Assembly (NCBI GenBank): GCA_021767245.1
Contig: JAASTO010000130.1
Span: 1 to 7,472 of the forward strand
DNA length: 7,472 bases
Origin: Balneolaceae bacterium
GTDB lineage: Bacteria > Bacteroidota > Rhodothermia > Balneolales > Balneolaceae
Reading direction: 5' to 3'
The notes beneath the pieces are model-generated. The model made no database searches. It saw only the letters and a program-made list of their open reading frames with translations, and had not been told where the DNA came from. The position numbers and the translations under genes are program-made. How positions within the stretch are numbered: position 1 is the stretch's first letter; each line of letters starts with the position of its first letter. This document shows, piece by piece, positions 7,202 to 7,472 of this stretch.

Positions 7202-7472
7202 AGAAAGGCTCAAAAAAGTTTCAGGAGAATATTTTTTGAATCATACCCATGGTAACTGACGGAAAGTAATTATGTTAAGAATATAGCTAAAATGAGTTAA
7301 AAGGCTAATTTAAATGTAAGTAGTGACAGAAATAATCATTTTAATTGGGAGGAGGCCAACAGAAAAGAGGGGACTTATTATAATGTAGCTTCATCAACAA
7401 TTTATTTACGATCCATAATTTGCTCTAATTTGAAGGCACTGTTACAGGAATTTAAATTTCATATCCTATACT

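Larger units (their letters stand above)
7080..7472. other. AT-rich intergenic region with no supported gene
   Basis: All frames on both strands are broken by frequent stops; the longest ATG reading I checked is 22 codons (7191-7259, plus) and lacks a ribosome site. The stretch holds the possible promoter, two inverted repeats, and the 10-mer TACCCATTAT twice (7080-7089 and 7173-7182) with a partial copy TACCCAT at 7244-7250. It also holds AT palindromes such as AATTTAAATT (7449-7458). Any minus-strand gene entering from the right edge would have to stop within a few codons. No tRNA, rRNA or riboswitch fold was recognised. Confidence 0.6.

Noticed and set aside
7191..7259. 22-codon plus-strand ORF in the intergenic region
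   Set aside because: It lacks a ribosome binding site, is too short to judge, and overlaps an inverted repeat; no evidence that it is translated.

Overview
The window reads as part of a Bacteroidota/Balneolota-type (FCB group) chromosome. The lineage is inferred from gene families, not from a marker gene. The clues are a DUF6090-like membrane protein, a Reg_prop ('two-component regulator propeller') secreted protein, a soluble histidine kinase whose sensor part is built from repeated 'ALERVRARSMAM...TYTRFLDLQKAE' units, and an intragenic palindrome translated as 'SPLEGG'. From memory, all of these are common in that group.

Layout, in the direction of transcription (all genes on the minus strand, right to left): about 390-460 bp of AT-rich non-coding DNA at the right end with a possible promoter and short repeats; a 250-aa single-pass membrane protein (7010 to 6258); a 48-bp gap; a 1614-aa soluble histidine kinase (6209 to 1365); a 12-bp gap; and the first 450 residues of a secreted beta-propeller sensor (1352 to the left edge, cut by the window). 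The tight spacing, shared strand and absence of visible terminators between them suggest one operon.

The centrepiece is the kinase. It has an NTF2/SnoaL-like N-terminal domain, a coiled coil, six tandem sensor units of about 185-192 residues, and a HisKA plus HATPase_c core with all expected motifs. The units fall into three types in the order A-B-B-C-B-A, and the two outer A units are about 69% identical by hand alignment. A palindromic, low-complexity segment has been accommodated in frame between the two helices of the phosphoacceptor domain. No response regulator, receiver domain or DNA-binding domain is visible in the window. A plausible but unproven reading is a signalling cassette joining an inner-membrane protein, a cytoplasmic multi-input kinase and an envelope propeller sensor.
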